Assembly (NCBI RefSeq): GCF_001544575.2
Contig: NZ_FCNY02000001.1
Location: 310,001 to 374,000 of the forward strand
Source: Caballeronia cordobensis
Lineage (GTDB): Bacteria; Pseudomonadota; Gammaproteobacteria; Burkholderiales; Burkholderiaceae
Reading direction: 5' to 3'
Length of the DNA: 64,000 nucleotides
Numbering within the stretch: the first letter of the stretch is position 1; each line of letters opens with the position of its first letter. Below, one piece after another: positions 36,980 to 47,164 of the stretch. The notes below the pieces were generated by a model, which worked only from the letters and a program-made list of their open reading frames with translations, was not told the DNA's origin and ran no database searches. Both the position numbers and the translations under genes were made by a program.

Positions 36980-37355
36980 AGCGGGCGCGAGTGCTGGTCC
37001 GCGGTGTGCTGGGCGAAAAAGCGCTTGTCAAGACTTGACTTATGCACAATGAAGCGCTCTGCACCGTGTTTTGGTATGACCAAGACCCTGATTTGCACTC
37101 ATTTCACAGATTATTGATTTTATTGAATTATTTAACTTGCCGTGAACGAAGGCAAAGTAAGGTAAACCGCGTGAAGCGGGCTTTTGCGCGTTGCCGCACA
37201 CTCTTTTCCACATAGTTATCCACAGACATTGTGGATAGTGGAAAAAGTCCATACGAATCCGCGAATTAGCGCGTAAACTTGCGAATGAACTTTGGCTCTT
37301 TCAGACGGACTAAGACGCCTCTTAAGTCAGTACTCGCAGAATTCGAGGCTTCCCT
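36980..37355. other. Non-coding AT-rich stretch between comM and the lipoprotein gene
   Basis: A 376-base gap lying between the convergent ends of comM and the lipoprotein gene, much richer in A+T than its surroundings. It contains a run of A/T-rich sequence at about 37109-37139, a short CCGC/GCGG hairpin with GCTTTT near 37170, and the DnaA-box-like cluster at 37204-37246. Minus-strand frame 37040-37252 is open but shows no protein-like character. Confidence 0.6.
37204..37246. repeat. Cluster of DnaA-box-like 9-mers in an inverted arrangement
   Basis: TTTTCCACA (37204-37212) and TTATCCACA (37216-37224) are followed by the complements of CTATCCACA (37230-37238) and TTTTTCCAC (37238-37246), so the pairs face each other around a five-base centre. 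TTATCCACA matches the DnaA box consensus exactly; two others differ by one base. The arrangement can also fold as a hairpin. Function is not established. Confidence 0.6.
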
Positions 37356-37925
37356 CTAAAAGAGTTTGAAGGACATAAAGAATTGATCGGCCTGCTCCTG
37401 CGGCGGCGATTTATCTGACACGATCGCCAGCTGATAGACATGCACGCCGCGCGCGACGAATCGCGCCTGGATGGTCCGCGATTCGCGCTTCGAGCCGCCT
37501 TCTCCCTTTACGTCCATCGCGCTGCCCGCTACCCGGCCGCCCGCCGCAAGATCGAACTGCGTCGCGCGCGCTTCGGGCTTCGCGTTCACGTTGCGCGCGA
37601 GACCTTGCTGGAGGAAATCGAGCGTCGCGCGCTGCAAGGCGGGATCGGCGCTCGGCAGAACGACGGTGCCGACCGCGAACACGGCATCGCCGGCTTCGGC
37701 GGTCTGCATGCGCATCGTCATCGACTGGCCGGCGATATCGATCTTTCTTTCGTCCGAGCGCGGTTTGGCCGGCAGCGTCACTTCGTAGCCATCGTCGTTA
37801 TTCATCACGGTGCGCCAGTCGTAGGACGGCGTGCACGCGAGCAGTGCGCCGCATGCGACCGATGCGCACAGTGCCACGCGCATCGCATTTCTCAGACGAA
37901 AAAAAAGCGGAAAAACTCGTTTCAT
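37356..37925 (-). CDS. Putative lipoprotein
   Basis: A 189-residue protein with a signal sequence ending in lipobox GALLAC, so probably a lipid-anchored periplasmic protein. After the Cys comes TPSYDWRTVMNNDDGYEVTLPAKP and a beta-rich domain of the type found in many proteobacterial DUF-class lipoproteins. No catalytic motif is recognised. Possible starts are ATG 37952, 37925 and one nearer the hydrophobic core; 37925 is chosen since KRVF gives a normal basic signal start. It diverges from the thioredoxin-fold gene. Confidence 0.75.
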   Translation of the reverse strand: MKRVFPLFFRLRNAMRVALCASVACGALLACTPSYDWRTVMNNDDGYEVTLPAKPRSDERKIDIAGQSMTMRMQTAEAGDAVFAVGTVVLPSADPALQRATLDFLQQGLARNVNAKPEARATQFDLAAGGRVAGSAMDVKGEGGSKRESRTIQARFVARGVHVYQLAIVSDKSPPQEQADQFFMSFKLF

Positions 37926-38060
37926 GACGGACGGATGCGTGAAAACCATCATTATCGCGCTGCGATGCCGGGCTTATCGGCGCGTCACGAACCCATCGCG
38001 AAATTGGCGCTAAAATATGCGGCAGTCTCCGCTCGGCCGGAGAGCATTCCGAGGTTCCAC

Positions 38061-38600
38061 ATGTCCCAAGCCACGCAAGACACCACCACGCGCGCCAAGA
38101 GTCCGCTGCGCTATATCCTGATGGCGCTCGTCGCGGGCGTGATCGCCTGCACCGGCTATTTCGCTTTCGGCGGCCAGCAGAAGGCGCCCGACGCCACGTT
38201 CACGCTGCTGTCGGGACAAAAGATTTCGACATCGGCCGATCTCAAGGGCAAGGTTTATCTCGTCAACTTCTGGGCGACGAGCTGCGAAACCTGCATGAAG
38301 GAAATGCCGCAGATGATCGACACGTACAACAAGTTCAAGGGCCGCGGCCTGGAGTTCGTCGCGGTCGCGATGAGCTACGACGCGCCGATGTACGTGAATA
38401 ACTACGCGCAGACGCGCAATCTGCCGTTCAAGGTCGCGATGGACGACGGCAGCGCCGCGAAGCAGTTCGGCAACGTGCAACTGACGCCGACCACGTTCGT
38501 CATCGACAAGAACGGCAAGATTTTGAAGCGCTATGTCGGTGAGCCGACGTTCGCGGAGCTGGATCAACTGCTCGACAAGGCGCTGGGGTCGGCTGCGTGA
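38061..38600 (+). CDS. TlpA-like membrane-anchored thioredoxin-fold protein
   Basis: This is a periplasmic redox protein of 179 residues. An N-terminal helix (YILMALVAGVIACTGYFAF) anchors a TlpA/ResA-type domain with VYLVNFWATSCETCMKEMPQM (active site C-x2-C, WATSCETC) and the cis-Pro segment LTPTTFVIDKNG. Roles in cytochrome c maturation or periplasmic reduction are typical of the family. GAGG lies just before ATG 38061. It converges on dctD through a shared terminator. Confidence 0.9.
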   Translation: MSQATQDTTTRAKSPLRYILMALVAGVIACTGYFAFGGQQKAPDATFTLLSGQKISTSADLKGKVYLVNFWATSCETCMKEMPQMIDTYNKFKGRGLEFVAVAMSYDAPMYVNNYAQTRNLPFKVAMDDGSAAKQFGNVQLTPTTFVIDKNGKILKRYVGEPTFAELDQLLDKALGSAA

Positions 38601-38620
38601 GTGCAGCACTAAACATAAGC

Positions 38621-38644
38621 AAACGCCCGCAGATGCGGGCGTTT
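38621..38644. terminator. Bidirectional Rho-independent terminator
   Basis: AAACGCCCGC pairs with GCGGGCGTTT around AGAT, followed by further T on the plus strand. It lies between the convergent ends of the TlpA-like gene and dctD. Confidence 0.85.
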
Positions 38645-38645
38645 T

Positions 38646-39986
<1,341 letters not shown>

Positions 39987-40004
39987 GTGTTACTCCATCC
40001 AGTG

Positions 40005-42008
40005 TTACGCGCGGCGCAGCGTCAATACGAATTCTGCGCCGTAGGAACCGTCGGCGTCGGCTTGCGTGCCGCCTTCGGGACCGTCCGCGACGATCGGCGC
40101 GACGCGGTTGCGCGCGATCAGCGAGCCGCCGTAGTCACGCGCGATCGCCGATGAAATCGCGAGCCCGAGGCCGAGGCCGTGTCCCATTTCCTTGGTCGTG
40201 AAGAACGGCTCGAAAAGACGCGGCAGCGCGTCGGCGGGAATGCCGGGGCCGTTGTCGCGCACGACGATCTCGATCGCGTCCTGGCGCGCGTCCAGTTCGA
40301 CGACGATCCGCGGCCGGTCGCACGATGCGACCGCATCGAGCGCATTGCCGATCAGATTGATGAACACCTGCTCCAGCCGCAAATCCTCGCAGCGCGCGAA
40401 GATCGGCGCGGCGCCCTCCGCGAGTTCCGGCGCGATATCGACCGTCACGTTCTTCATGCGCGGGCGAAGCATCGAAAACACGTTGCGCAGCGCGCGCGCA
40501 ATGTCGGCGCGCGCATTCTTTGGCCGCGCCTTCGTGACGAACAGTTTGAGCTGATTGGTGATGTTGCCCATGCGCTCGGTCAGCGACGCGATCGCTTCGA
40601 GATTCTCGCGCGCCGCCGCCTGATCGCCGCGGTCGATCAACACCCGCGTGTTGTCGGAGAAACTGCGCAGCGCGGCGAGCGGCTGATTGAGTTCATGCGT
40701 GATGCCGGCCGCCATTTGGCCGAGCGCGGCGAGCTTGCTCGCCTGAATGAGTTCGTCGTGTGCCGCGCGCAAATCCTGTTCGGCGCGCGTGCGCTCGTTA
40801 ACTTCGCGGATGAGTTGCGCGTTCGCTTCCGACAAATCTGCCGTGCGCTCCGCGACGCGCTGGTTCAGCTCCGCATACGCGGTCTGCAAAAGCTCGCGGC
40901 TGCGGATCATGTCGCGCACGCGCGAGCGGCGCATGCGCCAGTAAAACGCGAGCAGGCACAGCGAGACGAACACGAGCGCCGTGACGATGACCGCGTTCTG
41001 CGCGGCGCTTTCGACCGGATCGAGCGCGGCCATCGTGATCAGTTGCCAGTCGGGCTCGCCGATCGAGCGATGCGTCGCGAGATACGCCGGCGCGCGGCGT
41101 CCGTCCCGCCCGCCGCCGACGCGCACGATCTGCGCGCCGCCTTCGAGCGTTTTCACGATGGTCATCGGCAGCGGCGTGATCGCCTGCTGCGCGTACTGGC
41201 GCGTCGCGTAGACGGACGCTTCGATGTTCTGCGGCAGCGGCCGCACCGTGTGGTATTTCCATGCCGGCACCGACGACAGAAAGATCACGCCGTGATCGTC
41301 GGTGACGATGAGCGGCTCGGACGCATCGGCGCCTTGCAGCCATTCGAGATTGAGCTTCACCACCACGACGCCGATGATCTCTTTCGTGCCGTCGCGATCG
41401 TTTTCCCGGTGCACGGGCTGCGAGATGTAATAGCCGGGTTCCGTCGAGATCGTGCCGATGCCGAAGAACCGGCCGACGCCGCCTTTCATCGCGTCGATGA
41501 AATACGGCCGGAAGTTGTAGTCCACGCCCACAAAGCTGTCCGGCGCGCTCCAGTTGCTCGCGGCGACAGCAATGCCGTTCGCCCGGATCAGATACGTGAC
41601 GGTGGCGTGGGCGCGTTCGTTGAGGTCTTCGAGATAGCGGTTCGCGCGTTCGACGTTGGCGGCGTCCGGATGATCGAGCGCATTCTGCACGACCGGATGC
41701 CGCGACAACAGATACGGCAGATATTCGTAGCGGTCGAGCGTGCTCTTGAGCGTGTTCGTGGTGCGATCGACGCGCGCGGCGGCATTGAGGCGCAATTCGT
41801 CGATGCCGCTTCGCCAGGCCACGTGCCACGTGAGCGCGCAGCACGCCACGAGCGCGGCGAGGAGCGCGAAGAACACGAGGATGCGGCGCGTCACGTGAGC
41901 AAATTCCCGCGGATGAGAATCGCTCATTGTGGCATACGCGCCTTCAGGGTACGGCTCCGAAAGCGGACGCGGCGAAGCGCTCGCAGGTTGAGGCTTCGCC
42001 GCGTTCAT
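40005..42008 (-). CDS. dctB: Sensor histidine kinase DctB
   Basis: This is an inner-membrane sensor of C4-dicarboxylates, 667 residues. Two transmembrane helices (VFFALLAALVACCALTWHVAW near 45-65 and VIVTALVFVSLCLLAFYWR near 340) bracket a periplasmic double-PAS sensing domain. A coiled coil (LNQRVAERTADLSEANAQL) leads to the kinase core with H-box GITHELNQPLAAL, N-box FINLIGNALDA, and ATP lid DNGPGIPADALPRLFEPFFTTK. It lies 13 bases after dctA and just upstream of dctD. ATG 42008 or the in-frame ATG 41927 may be the true start. Confidence 0.93.
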   Translation of the reverse strand: MNAAKPQPASASPRPLSEPYPEGAYATMSDSHPREFAHVTRRILVFFALLAALVACCALTWHVAWRSGIDELRLNAAARVDRTTNTLKSTLDRYEYLPYLLSRHPVVQNALDHPDAANVERANRYLEDLNERAHATVTYLIRANGIAVAASNWSAPDSFVGVDYNFRPYFIDAMKGGVGRFFGIGTISTEPGYYISQPVHRENDRDGTKEIIGVVVVKLNLEWLQGADASEPLIVTDDHGVIFLSSVPAWKYHTVRPLPQNIEASVYATRQYAQQAITPLPMTIVKTLEGGAQIVRVGGGRDGRRAPAYLATHRSIGEPDWQLITMAALDPVESAAQNAVIVTALVFVSLCLLAFYWRMRRSRVRDMIRSRELLQTAYAELNQRVAERTADLSEANAQLIREVNERTRAEQDLRAAHDELIQASKLAALGQMAAGITHELNQPLAALRSFSDNTRVLIDRGDQAAARENLEAIASLTERMGNITNQLKLFVTKARPKNARADIARALRNVFSMLRPRMKNVTVDIAPELAEGAAPIFARCEDLRLEQVFINLIGNALDAVASCDRPRIVVELDARQDAIEIVVRDNGPGIPADALPRLFEPFFTTKEMGHGLGLGLAISSAIARDYGGSLIARNRVAPIVADGPEGGTQADADGSYGAEFVLTLRRA

Positions 42009-42021
42009 GATGAAGCTCGCG

Positions 42022-43311
42022 TCAGACCGTTTCGGCTTCGTTGCGGTCGCTCACGTCGACATCGCGTGACAGCGCCGCCTTCAGCTTGCTGCGATCCAGC
42101 TCCTTCTCCCACGCCGACACGACGACCGTCGCCACGCCGTTGCCGACGATGTTCGTCAGCGCGCGGCACTCGGACATGAAGCGGTCGATGCCGAGAATCA
42201 GCACCATGCCCGCGAGCGGAATCGTCGGCACCACGGCGAGCGTCGCGGCCAGCGTGATGAAGCCCGCGCCGGTCACGCCGCTCGCGCCCTTCGACGTGAG
42301 CATCGTCACCGCGAGCAGCGTCAACTGCTGGCCCCACGTGAGATCGGTGTTCGTCGCCTGCGCGATGAACAGCACGGCCATCGTCATGTAAATGTTGGTG
42401 CCGTCGAGATTGAACGAATAGCCGGTCGGCACGACGAGACCCACGACCGAGCGCGAGCAGCCGAGCTTTTCGAGCTTGAGCATCAGTTGCGGCAGCGCGG
42501 CTTCCGACGACGACGTGCCGAGCACGATCAGCATCTCTTCCTTGATGTACGCCACGAACTTCAGGATGTTGAAGCCGACCATGCGCGCGATCGCGCCGAG
42601 CACCACGACGACGAACACGATCGACGTCAGATAGAACGTGCCGATGAGCTTGAGCATGGGCAGCAGCGAGCCGATGCCGTATTTGCCGATGGTGAACGCC
42701 ATCGCGCCGAACGCGCCGATCGGGGCGAGCTTCGTGATGATGCCGACCATGCCGAACAGGATGCTCGACAGACCTTCGATGAAGTTCGTCACGACCTTGC
42801 CGCGCTCGCCGATATGCGCGAGCACCGCGCCGAACAGCAGCGCGATCAGCAGGATCTGGAGGATTTCACCCTGCGCGAACGCCGAAACGAGCGTATCCGG
42901 GATCAGGTGCATCAGGAAATCGACCGTGGTCTGACCGTGCGCCTTGGTGGCGAAAGCATCGATCGCCTTGTGGTCGAGCGTGGCCGGGTCCACGTTGAAG
43001 CCGACACCCGGCTTGAGCAGGTGCGTCGCGAACAGGCCGAGGATCAGCGCGAACGTCGAGACGATTTCGAAGTAGAGCAGCGCCTTGCCGCCGACGCGCC
43101 CGACCTTCTTCATGTCTTCCATGCCGGCGATGCCGGTCACGACCGTACAGAAAATGATCGGCCCGATCACCATCTTGATGAGTTTGATGAAGGCGTCGCC
43201 GAGGGGCTTCATGTCGGTGGCGAGCGTCGGATAGAAGTGCCCGAGCGCGATACCGATGATGATCGCAACGATCACCTGCACGTACAGGACTTTATAGAGA
43301 GGTTTTTTCAC
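42022..43311 (-). CDS. dctA: C4-dicarboxylate transport protein DctA
   Basis: This is a proton- or sodium-coupled symporter for succinate, fumarate and malate (DAACS family). Typical sequence includes [27 protein letters not shown] at the start, the [13 protein letters not shown] hairpin, [19 protein letters not shown], and [23 protein letters not shown] at 43311, preceded by GGAACC, begins the conserved N-terminus and gives 429 residues; the track of sequence from ATG 43359 adds sixteen atypical residues. It is the first gene of dctA-dctB-dctD. Confidence 0.95.
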   Translation of the reverse strand: MKKPLYKVLYVQVIVAIIIGIALGHFYPTLATDMKPLGDAFIKLIKMVIGPIIFCTVVTGIAGMEDMKKVGRVGGKALLYFEIVSTFALILGLFATHLLKPGVGFNVDPATLDHKAIDAFATKAHGQTTVDFLMHLIPDTLVSAFAQGEILQILLIALLFGAVLAHIGERGKVVTNFIEGLSSILFGMVGIITKLAPIGAFGAMAFTIGKYGIGSLLPMLKLIGTFYLTSIVFVVVVLGAIARMVGFNILKFVAYIKEEMLIVLGTSSSEAALPQLMLKLEKLGCSRSVVGLVVPTGYSFNLDGTNIYMTMAVLFIAQATNTDLTWGQQLTLLAVTMLTSKGASGVTGAGFITLAATLAVVPTIPLAGMVLILGIDRFMSECRALTNIVGNGVATVVVSAWEKELDRSKLKAALSRDVDVSDRNEAETV

Positions 43312-43534
43312 GATGGTTCCAGGCAATAACAAGCAGTTGGCGAAAGGGGCCAGCGGCAAGCATGACGCGCGGTGGGCGTTTGTGGTGCGCGAGTGTGTGG
43401 GATGCGCACGTCGAATCGCGCCGCGTAAGCGATAGCCGCTTCGTCGACGGATTCAGGGACGTTGGGATGCGAGAGGGGTCATCGGCTTGTCTCCTAACTT
43501 TTATGGGCGGCTCGGTGGCCGTGCCGCTTATATT

Positions 43535-43549
43535 GCAAGGGCGATGCCA
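43535..43549 (-). promoter_or_regulatory. Sigma54 (-24/-12) promoter of dctA
   Basis: On the minus strand the sequence reads TGGCAT, five bases, TTGC, one mismatch from the RpoN consensus. The predicted transcription start is near 43523, leaving a leader of about 210 bases to dctA. The presence of the RpoN-dependent activator gene dctD in the same operon supports it strongly. Confidence 0.8.
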
Positions 43550-43618
43550 GGTTGCTAACTTTATAAGTCTATGATTTTGTTGATTTTTTATGCGTGCGCG
43601 TTTAGGCCGAATCCGAGT

Positions 43619-43634
43619 TTCCGGAAATCCGGAA
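43619..43634. promoter_or_regulatory. Candidate DctD upstream activator site
   Basis: TTCCGG-AAAT-CCGGAA is a perfect inverted repeat with a four-base centre about 100 bases upstream of the predicted dctA transcription start, the usual distance for an enhancer. Its core GGAAATCC resembles the DctD sites described in rhizobia as I recall them. A further partial copy (CCGAATCCGAG) lies just beside it. Confidence 0.6.
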
Positions 43635-43680
43635 TGGGGGTGTCTGGCGATCTGGAAGGTGGCGGCGGTGAGACGCGGTG

Positions 43681-44712
43681 CTACCGCTGAACTTTGGCAC
43701 GGTCGCTCAGTTGCCTTTCGAGCTCGTCTAGCTCACGCAAATCCGCTTCATCCGCGCTCTCGGCTTCTGCTTTACGCCGCGCCAAATCGAACTTTTCATA
43801 TATCCCGGAAACGATCGTGCTCATGGACGCCTGACTCATTTGCCCATTGCCCTGCAACAGCGGCTGCTCGTTGAACGTCACGAAGCTATCGACGTACGTT
43901 TTCCAGTCAGCCATGCGCAGGTTCTGTCGCTGCACCGCTCGCAATTCCGCGAAATCGAGAAACAGGCTGACGATGCGATTGAGGTCGTGGAGTTCTTCCT
44001 GGCCCAAGTAGTTCTTGGCCACCGTGACGTCTCCTTTGCGCACACGGCCGCACTTCCATGTGGTCAGGCCCATGTTGGGTCGGTTGGCGTCGGCGCGCTG
44101 CACGATGAGTTCCGCCGCCGTGTGGCCCGTAACCGCAAAGAAGAGCTTGTTCTGAACTTCGGCGAAGAACTCACGCGTGGCTTCAGCGTCGTCGGCGTAA
44201 TCGGTCGAGAGCGCAAACAGGTCTCGCACCTTCTGATAAAAGCGCTTCTCCGATGAACGAATGTCCCGGATACGTTCGAGCAGCTCGTCGAAGTAGTCCC
44301 AGCGTTCCGGACTCTTCAGGCGCTCGTCGTCCATGACGAAGCCTTTGATGAGGTATTCGCGCAGGTGTGTCGTGGCCCATCGGCGAAATTGGGTGCCGCG
44401 CCGTGATTTCACGCGATAGCCAATGGCCAGAATCATGTCGAGGTTGTAGTGCTTGACGCTCCGCCGAACCTCACGAGTACCCTCGAATTGAACTATTAAG
44501 TCTTCTTTAATAGTTCGATCTTCACTCAACTCCCCTTCATCGATCAGGTTCCTGACGTGAATATTGATGTTGGCGACAGTGGTCTGAAACAACGCGGCCA
44601 GTTCGCTCTGCGTCAGCCAGACCGAACTGTCCGCCGCCCGCAGGAAGAATCTCGCGCTTCCATCGTCGGTTTCATACAAGACCAGTTCTGCCTTCGTCTG
44701 CTGCTGGTTCAT
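43681..44712 (-). CDS. RhuM family protein
   Basis: This is a 343-residue protein of the RhuM (virulence RhuM/Fic-associated) family, named from a Salmonella pathogenicity island gene of unknown function. It begins with a DNA-binding-like segment (VWLTQSELAALFQTTVANINIHVRNLIDEGEL) and has the family block VKHYNLDMILAIGYRVKSRRGTQFRRWATTHLREYLIKGFVMDDERL. GGAG lies six bases before ATG 44712, so the earlier ATG at 44739 is less likely. Such genes are usually accessory and carried on islands; it lies between the lipA terminator and the dctA activator site. Function is unknown. Confidence 0.88.
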   Translation of the reverse strand: MNQQQTKAELVLYETDDGSARFFLRAADSSVWLTQSELAALFQTTVANINIHVRNLIDEGELSEDRTIKEDLIVQFEGTREVRRSVKHYNLDMILAIGYRVKSRRGTQFRRWATTHLREYLIKGFVMDDERLKSPERWDYFDELLERIRDIRSSEKRFYQKVRDLFALSTDYADDAEATREFFAEVQNKLFFAVTGHTAAELIVQRADANRPNMGLTTWKCGRVRKGDVTVAKNYLGQEELHDLNRIVSLFLDFAELRAVQRQNLRMADWKTYVDSFVTFNEQPLLQGNGQMSQASMSTIVSGIYEKFDLARRKAEAESADEADLRELDELERQLSDRAKVQR

Positions 44713-44810
44713 CTTCGGCTCCGAAAATCGTGTCGTCATCTTGGCCGAAAATTCATTTCGAGATCAACACGGCTCGCCGCGTTAGCCGTTCGGCGGATGA
44801 AGCGCCCATA

Positions 44811-44840
44811 AAAAAACCCACGGTCACCCGTGGGTTTTTC
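44811..44840 (-). terminator. Rho-independent terminator after lipA
   Basis: CCCACGG and CCGTGGG (four-base loop) are flanked by an A-run and a T-run. On the minus strand it follows the lipA stop by about 20 bases and ends in seven T. It isolates lipA from the RhuM gene. Confidence 0.9.
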
Positions 44841-44859
44841 ACAAAGCGCGGAAACGACC

Positions 44860-45861
44860 TCAAACCACGCCGGCCCCATGCGCCTGCTCATCGGCGTGAT
44901 AGCTCGAACGCACCATCGCGCCGACGGCCGCGTGCGTGAAGCCCATCTTGTACGCCTCTTCCTCGTACATCTTGAAGGTATCGGGATGCACATAAGCCCG
45001 CACCGGCAAATGATGTTCCGACGGCTGCAGATACTGGCCGATCGTCAGCATGTCGACGTCGTGCGCGCGCAGATCGCGCATCACTTGGAGGATTTCCTCT
45101 TCCGTTTCGCCGAGGCCGACCATCAAGCCCGATTTCGTCGCGACTTCCGGATGCAGCGCCTTGAAATCCTTCAGCAGCTTCAGCGAATGGTAATAATCCG
45201 AACCCGGACGCGCTTCCTTGTAAAGACGCGGCACCGTTTCGAGGTTGTGGTTCATCACATCGGGCGGAGCGGCGGTCAGAATGTTGATCGCGCGGTCGAG
45301 GCGGCCACGGAAATCGGGCGTCAGAATCTCGATGCGCGTTTCCGGCGAATGCTCGCGCACATGGCGAATGCACTCGACGAAATGCGCCGCGCCGCCGTCG
45401 CGCAGATCGTCGCGATCGACGGACGTGATCACCACGTACTTCAGCTTCAACGCACCGATCGTGCGCGCCAGGTTCAGCGGCTCGTCCGGATCGAGCGGAT
45501 CGGGGCGGCCGTGGCCGACGTCGCAGAAGGGGCAGCGGCGCGTGCACTTGTCGCCCATGATCATGAACGTCGCGGTGCCCTTGCCGAAACATTCGCCGAT
45601 GTTCGGGCAGCTCGCTTCCTCGCACACCGTATGCAGGCTGTGCTCGCGCAGAATCTTCTTGATCTCGTTGAAGCGCGAGTTGCCCGTCGCCGTGCGCACG
45701 CGAATCCACTCCGGCTTCTTCAGCTTTTCGATCGGAATGACCTTGATCGGAATGCGCGACGTCTTCGCCTGTGCCTTCTGCTTCGCAGTGGCGTCGTAAG
45801 CGGAAGGCGACGAAGGTGAAGCAGCGGTGTCGCCAGCCAGGTTTGCGGTTGCGTCAGTCAT
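44860..45861 (-). CDS. lipA: Lipoyl synthase
   Basis: This radical-SAM enzyme inserts two sulfurs into protein-bound octanoate. Both cluster motifs are present: the auxiliary [22 protein letters not shown] (C-x4-C-x5-C) and the radical-[13 protein letters not shown] (C-x3-C-x2-C). The conserved C-terminal [13 protein letters not shown] is intact. It has 333 residues. The start ATG at 45861 overlaps the lipB stop as ATGA, so the pair is translationally coupled. The first 35 residues are a variable Ala/Ser-rich extension. Confidence 0.97.
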   Translation of the reverse strand: MTDATANLAGDTAASPSSPSAYDATAKQKAQAKTSRIPIKVIPIEKLKKPEWIRVRTATGNSRFNEIKKILREHSLHTVCEEASCPNIGECFGKGTATFMIMGDKCTRRCPFCDVGHGRPDPLDPDEPLNLARTIGALKLKYVVITSVDRDDLRDGGAAHFVECIRHVREHSPETRIEILTPDFRGRLDRAINILTAAPPDVMNHNLETVPRLYKEARPGSDYYHSLKLLKDFKALHPEVATKSGLMVGLGETEEEILQVMRDLRAHDVDMLTIGQYLQPSEHHLPVRAYVHPDTFKMYEEEAYKMGFTHAAVGAMVRSSYHADEQAHGAGVV

Positions 45862-46622
45862 TCGGTCGATCCGGTTGTTCCAGCGGCTGTTGCGGGGACG
45901 CCGCCGATTTGAAGCGCCAGCCGTTCGGCCAGCACGAGAGCTACGTCGCGCCAGTCGGCCGCGACGCCGAGCGTCGCCATGTCGACCGTTTCGAGTCCCG
46001 CGTAGCCGCACGGGTTGATGGCGAGGAACGGCTGCAAGTCCATGTCCACGTTCAGGCTGACGCCGTGATAACTGCAGCCGTTGCGAATCTTGAGTCCGAG
46101 CGCGGCGATCTTCGCGCCCTGATGCGCCTGAATACGATCGTTCGCGCCCGACGGATGCGGCGCGACATATATGCCGGGCGCGCCGGCCTTGCGATCGGTC
46201 GGGAGATTATACGTCGCGAGGGTTTCGATCACGGCCTCTTCAATGCGACGCACGAGCTCGCGCACCATCAGCTTGCGACGGCGCAAATCGATCAGCAGAT
46301 ACGCGACGATCTGGCCCGGTCCGTGATACGTGATCTGTCCGCCGCGATCCACTTTGACGAGCGGGATGCCGCTTTGCGCGAGCAGCAGATGCGCCGGATC
46401 GCCCGCCAGCCCGAGCGTGAAGACGGGCGGATGCTCGACAAGCCAGATTTCGTCGGGCGTGTCGGGCGTGCGGGCGTCGGTGAAGGCGCGCATCGCGTCG
46501 AAGCTTTCGTCATACTGTTCGAGGCCGCGCCAGCGCAACGCGACCGGATAGTCACCGGAACTGAGCACGGTGTCGGGCGCGTCTTGAAATTCTTGTGGGA
46601 CTGCGAGCGGTGTGGCGGACAT
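45858..46622 (-). CDS. lipB: Octanoyl-[acyl-carrier-protein]:protein octanoyltransferase
   Basis: This enzyme transfers octanoate from ACP to lipoyl domains, giving the substrate of LipA. Family motifs are [24 protein letters not shown] and GRKIGAPGIYV-like sequence ([13 protein letters not shown]), plus [25 protein letters not shown] with the catalytic Cys. It has 254 residues with a short N-terminal extension. It overlaps lipA by four bases. Confidence 0.95.
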   Translation of the reverse strand: MSATPLAVPQEFQDAPDTVLSSGDYPVALRWRGLEQYDESFDAMRAFTDARTPDTPDEIWLVEHPPVFTLGLAGDPAHLLLAQSGIPLVKVDRGGQITYHGPGQIVAYLLIDLRRRKLMVRELVRRIEEAVIETLATYNLPTDRKAGAPGIYVAPHPSGANDRIQAHQGAKIAALGLKIRNGCSYHGVSLNVDMDLQPFLAINPCGYAGLETVDMATLGVAADWRDVALVLAERLALQIGGVPATAAGTTGSTE

Positions 46623-46715
46623 GGTGCCGGTAGTTTACCGAAATAGCCCCATGCCCGCCGATGGTGAATTCGCATGCCTTCGATGGCAATTACGAATAGT
46701 TGCGGTCAGACGCAC

Positions 46716-47042
46716 TCAAACCGTTCTCCAGCCCGACCGCAAACGCTGCGCGATTCGCTCGATGCGCGTCGAAAGCCAGTGCATCGCCCGTTCGTCGCAA
46801 CGGGGCAGGATCGTGAAGACGACGTACGCCGGCCGGTCGCCTTCGACGGACAGCCACAGCCGCTCGCGCTCACGCAGCTTGAGGTGGTCACCCGGAACGA
46901 GCCAGTAGTCCTCGATGTCGTTGCTGCGCGTCGCCCACACCGGGGCGCCGTTGACCGCGAGGCGCGTGCCGCGCGCGATGCGCATCGGCACGGTTTCGCC
47001 GGGCTTGATTTCGAAGGTGACGCTTGTTGAAATTTCTCGCAT
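46716..47042 (-). CDS. DUF2917 domain protein
   Basis: A 108-residue protein containing the beta-rich DUF2917 core (MREISTSVTFEIKPGETVPMRI, DYWLVPGDHLKLRERERLWLSVEG). No catalytic residues are recognised. It is divergent from a LysR-type regulator gene, a pairing that suggests regulation by that regulator. Function is unknown. Confidence 0.82.
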   Translation of the reverse strand: MREISTSVTFEIKPGETVPMRIARGTRLAVNGAPVWATRSNDIEDYWLVPGDHLKLRERERLWLSVEGDRPAYVVFTILPRCDERAMHWLSTRIERIAQRLRSGWRTV

Positions 47043-47164
47043 GATCCACTCCGCCAGGGAACGTTTCGATGACTACAATCCTAGGCGTGGCAAGGCATCA
47101 GGCAAAACGATCAATTTTCACTGCTATGTGAGCTGTATTGACAACGACAACGCCGACAATCCAC

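Larger units (their letters stand above)
43312..43680. other. dctA upstream regulatory region
   Basis: A 369-base region between dctA and the RhuM gene that contains the sigma54 promoter, the palindromic candidate activator site, and a leader of about 210 bases before the dctA start. No gene is visible in it. Confidence 0.6.

Noticed and set aside
37040..37252. Minus-strand open frame of 70 codons in the comM gap
   Set aside because: It covers the DnaA-box-like cluster, has no recognised motif, and lies in an AT-rich spacer.
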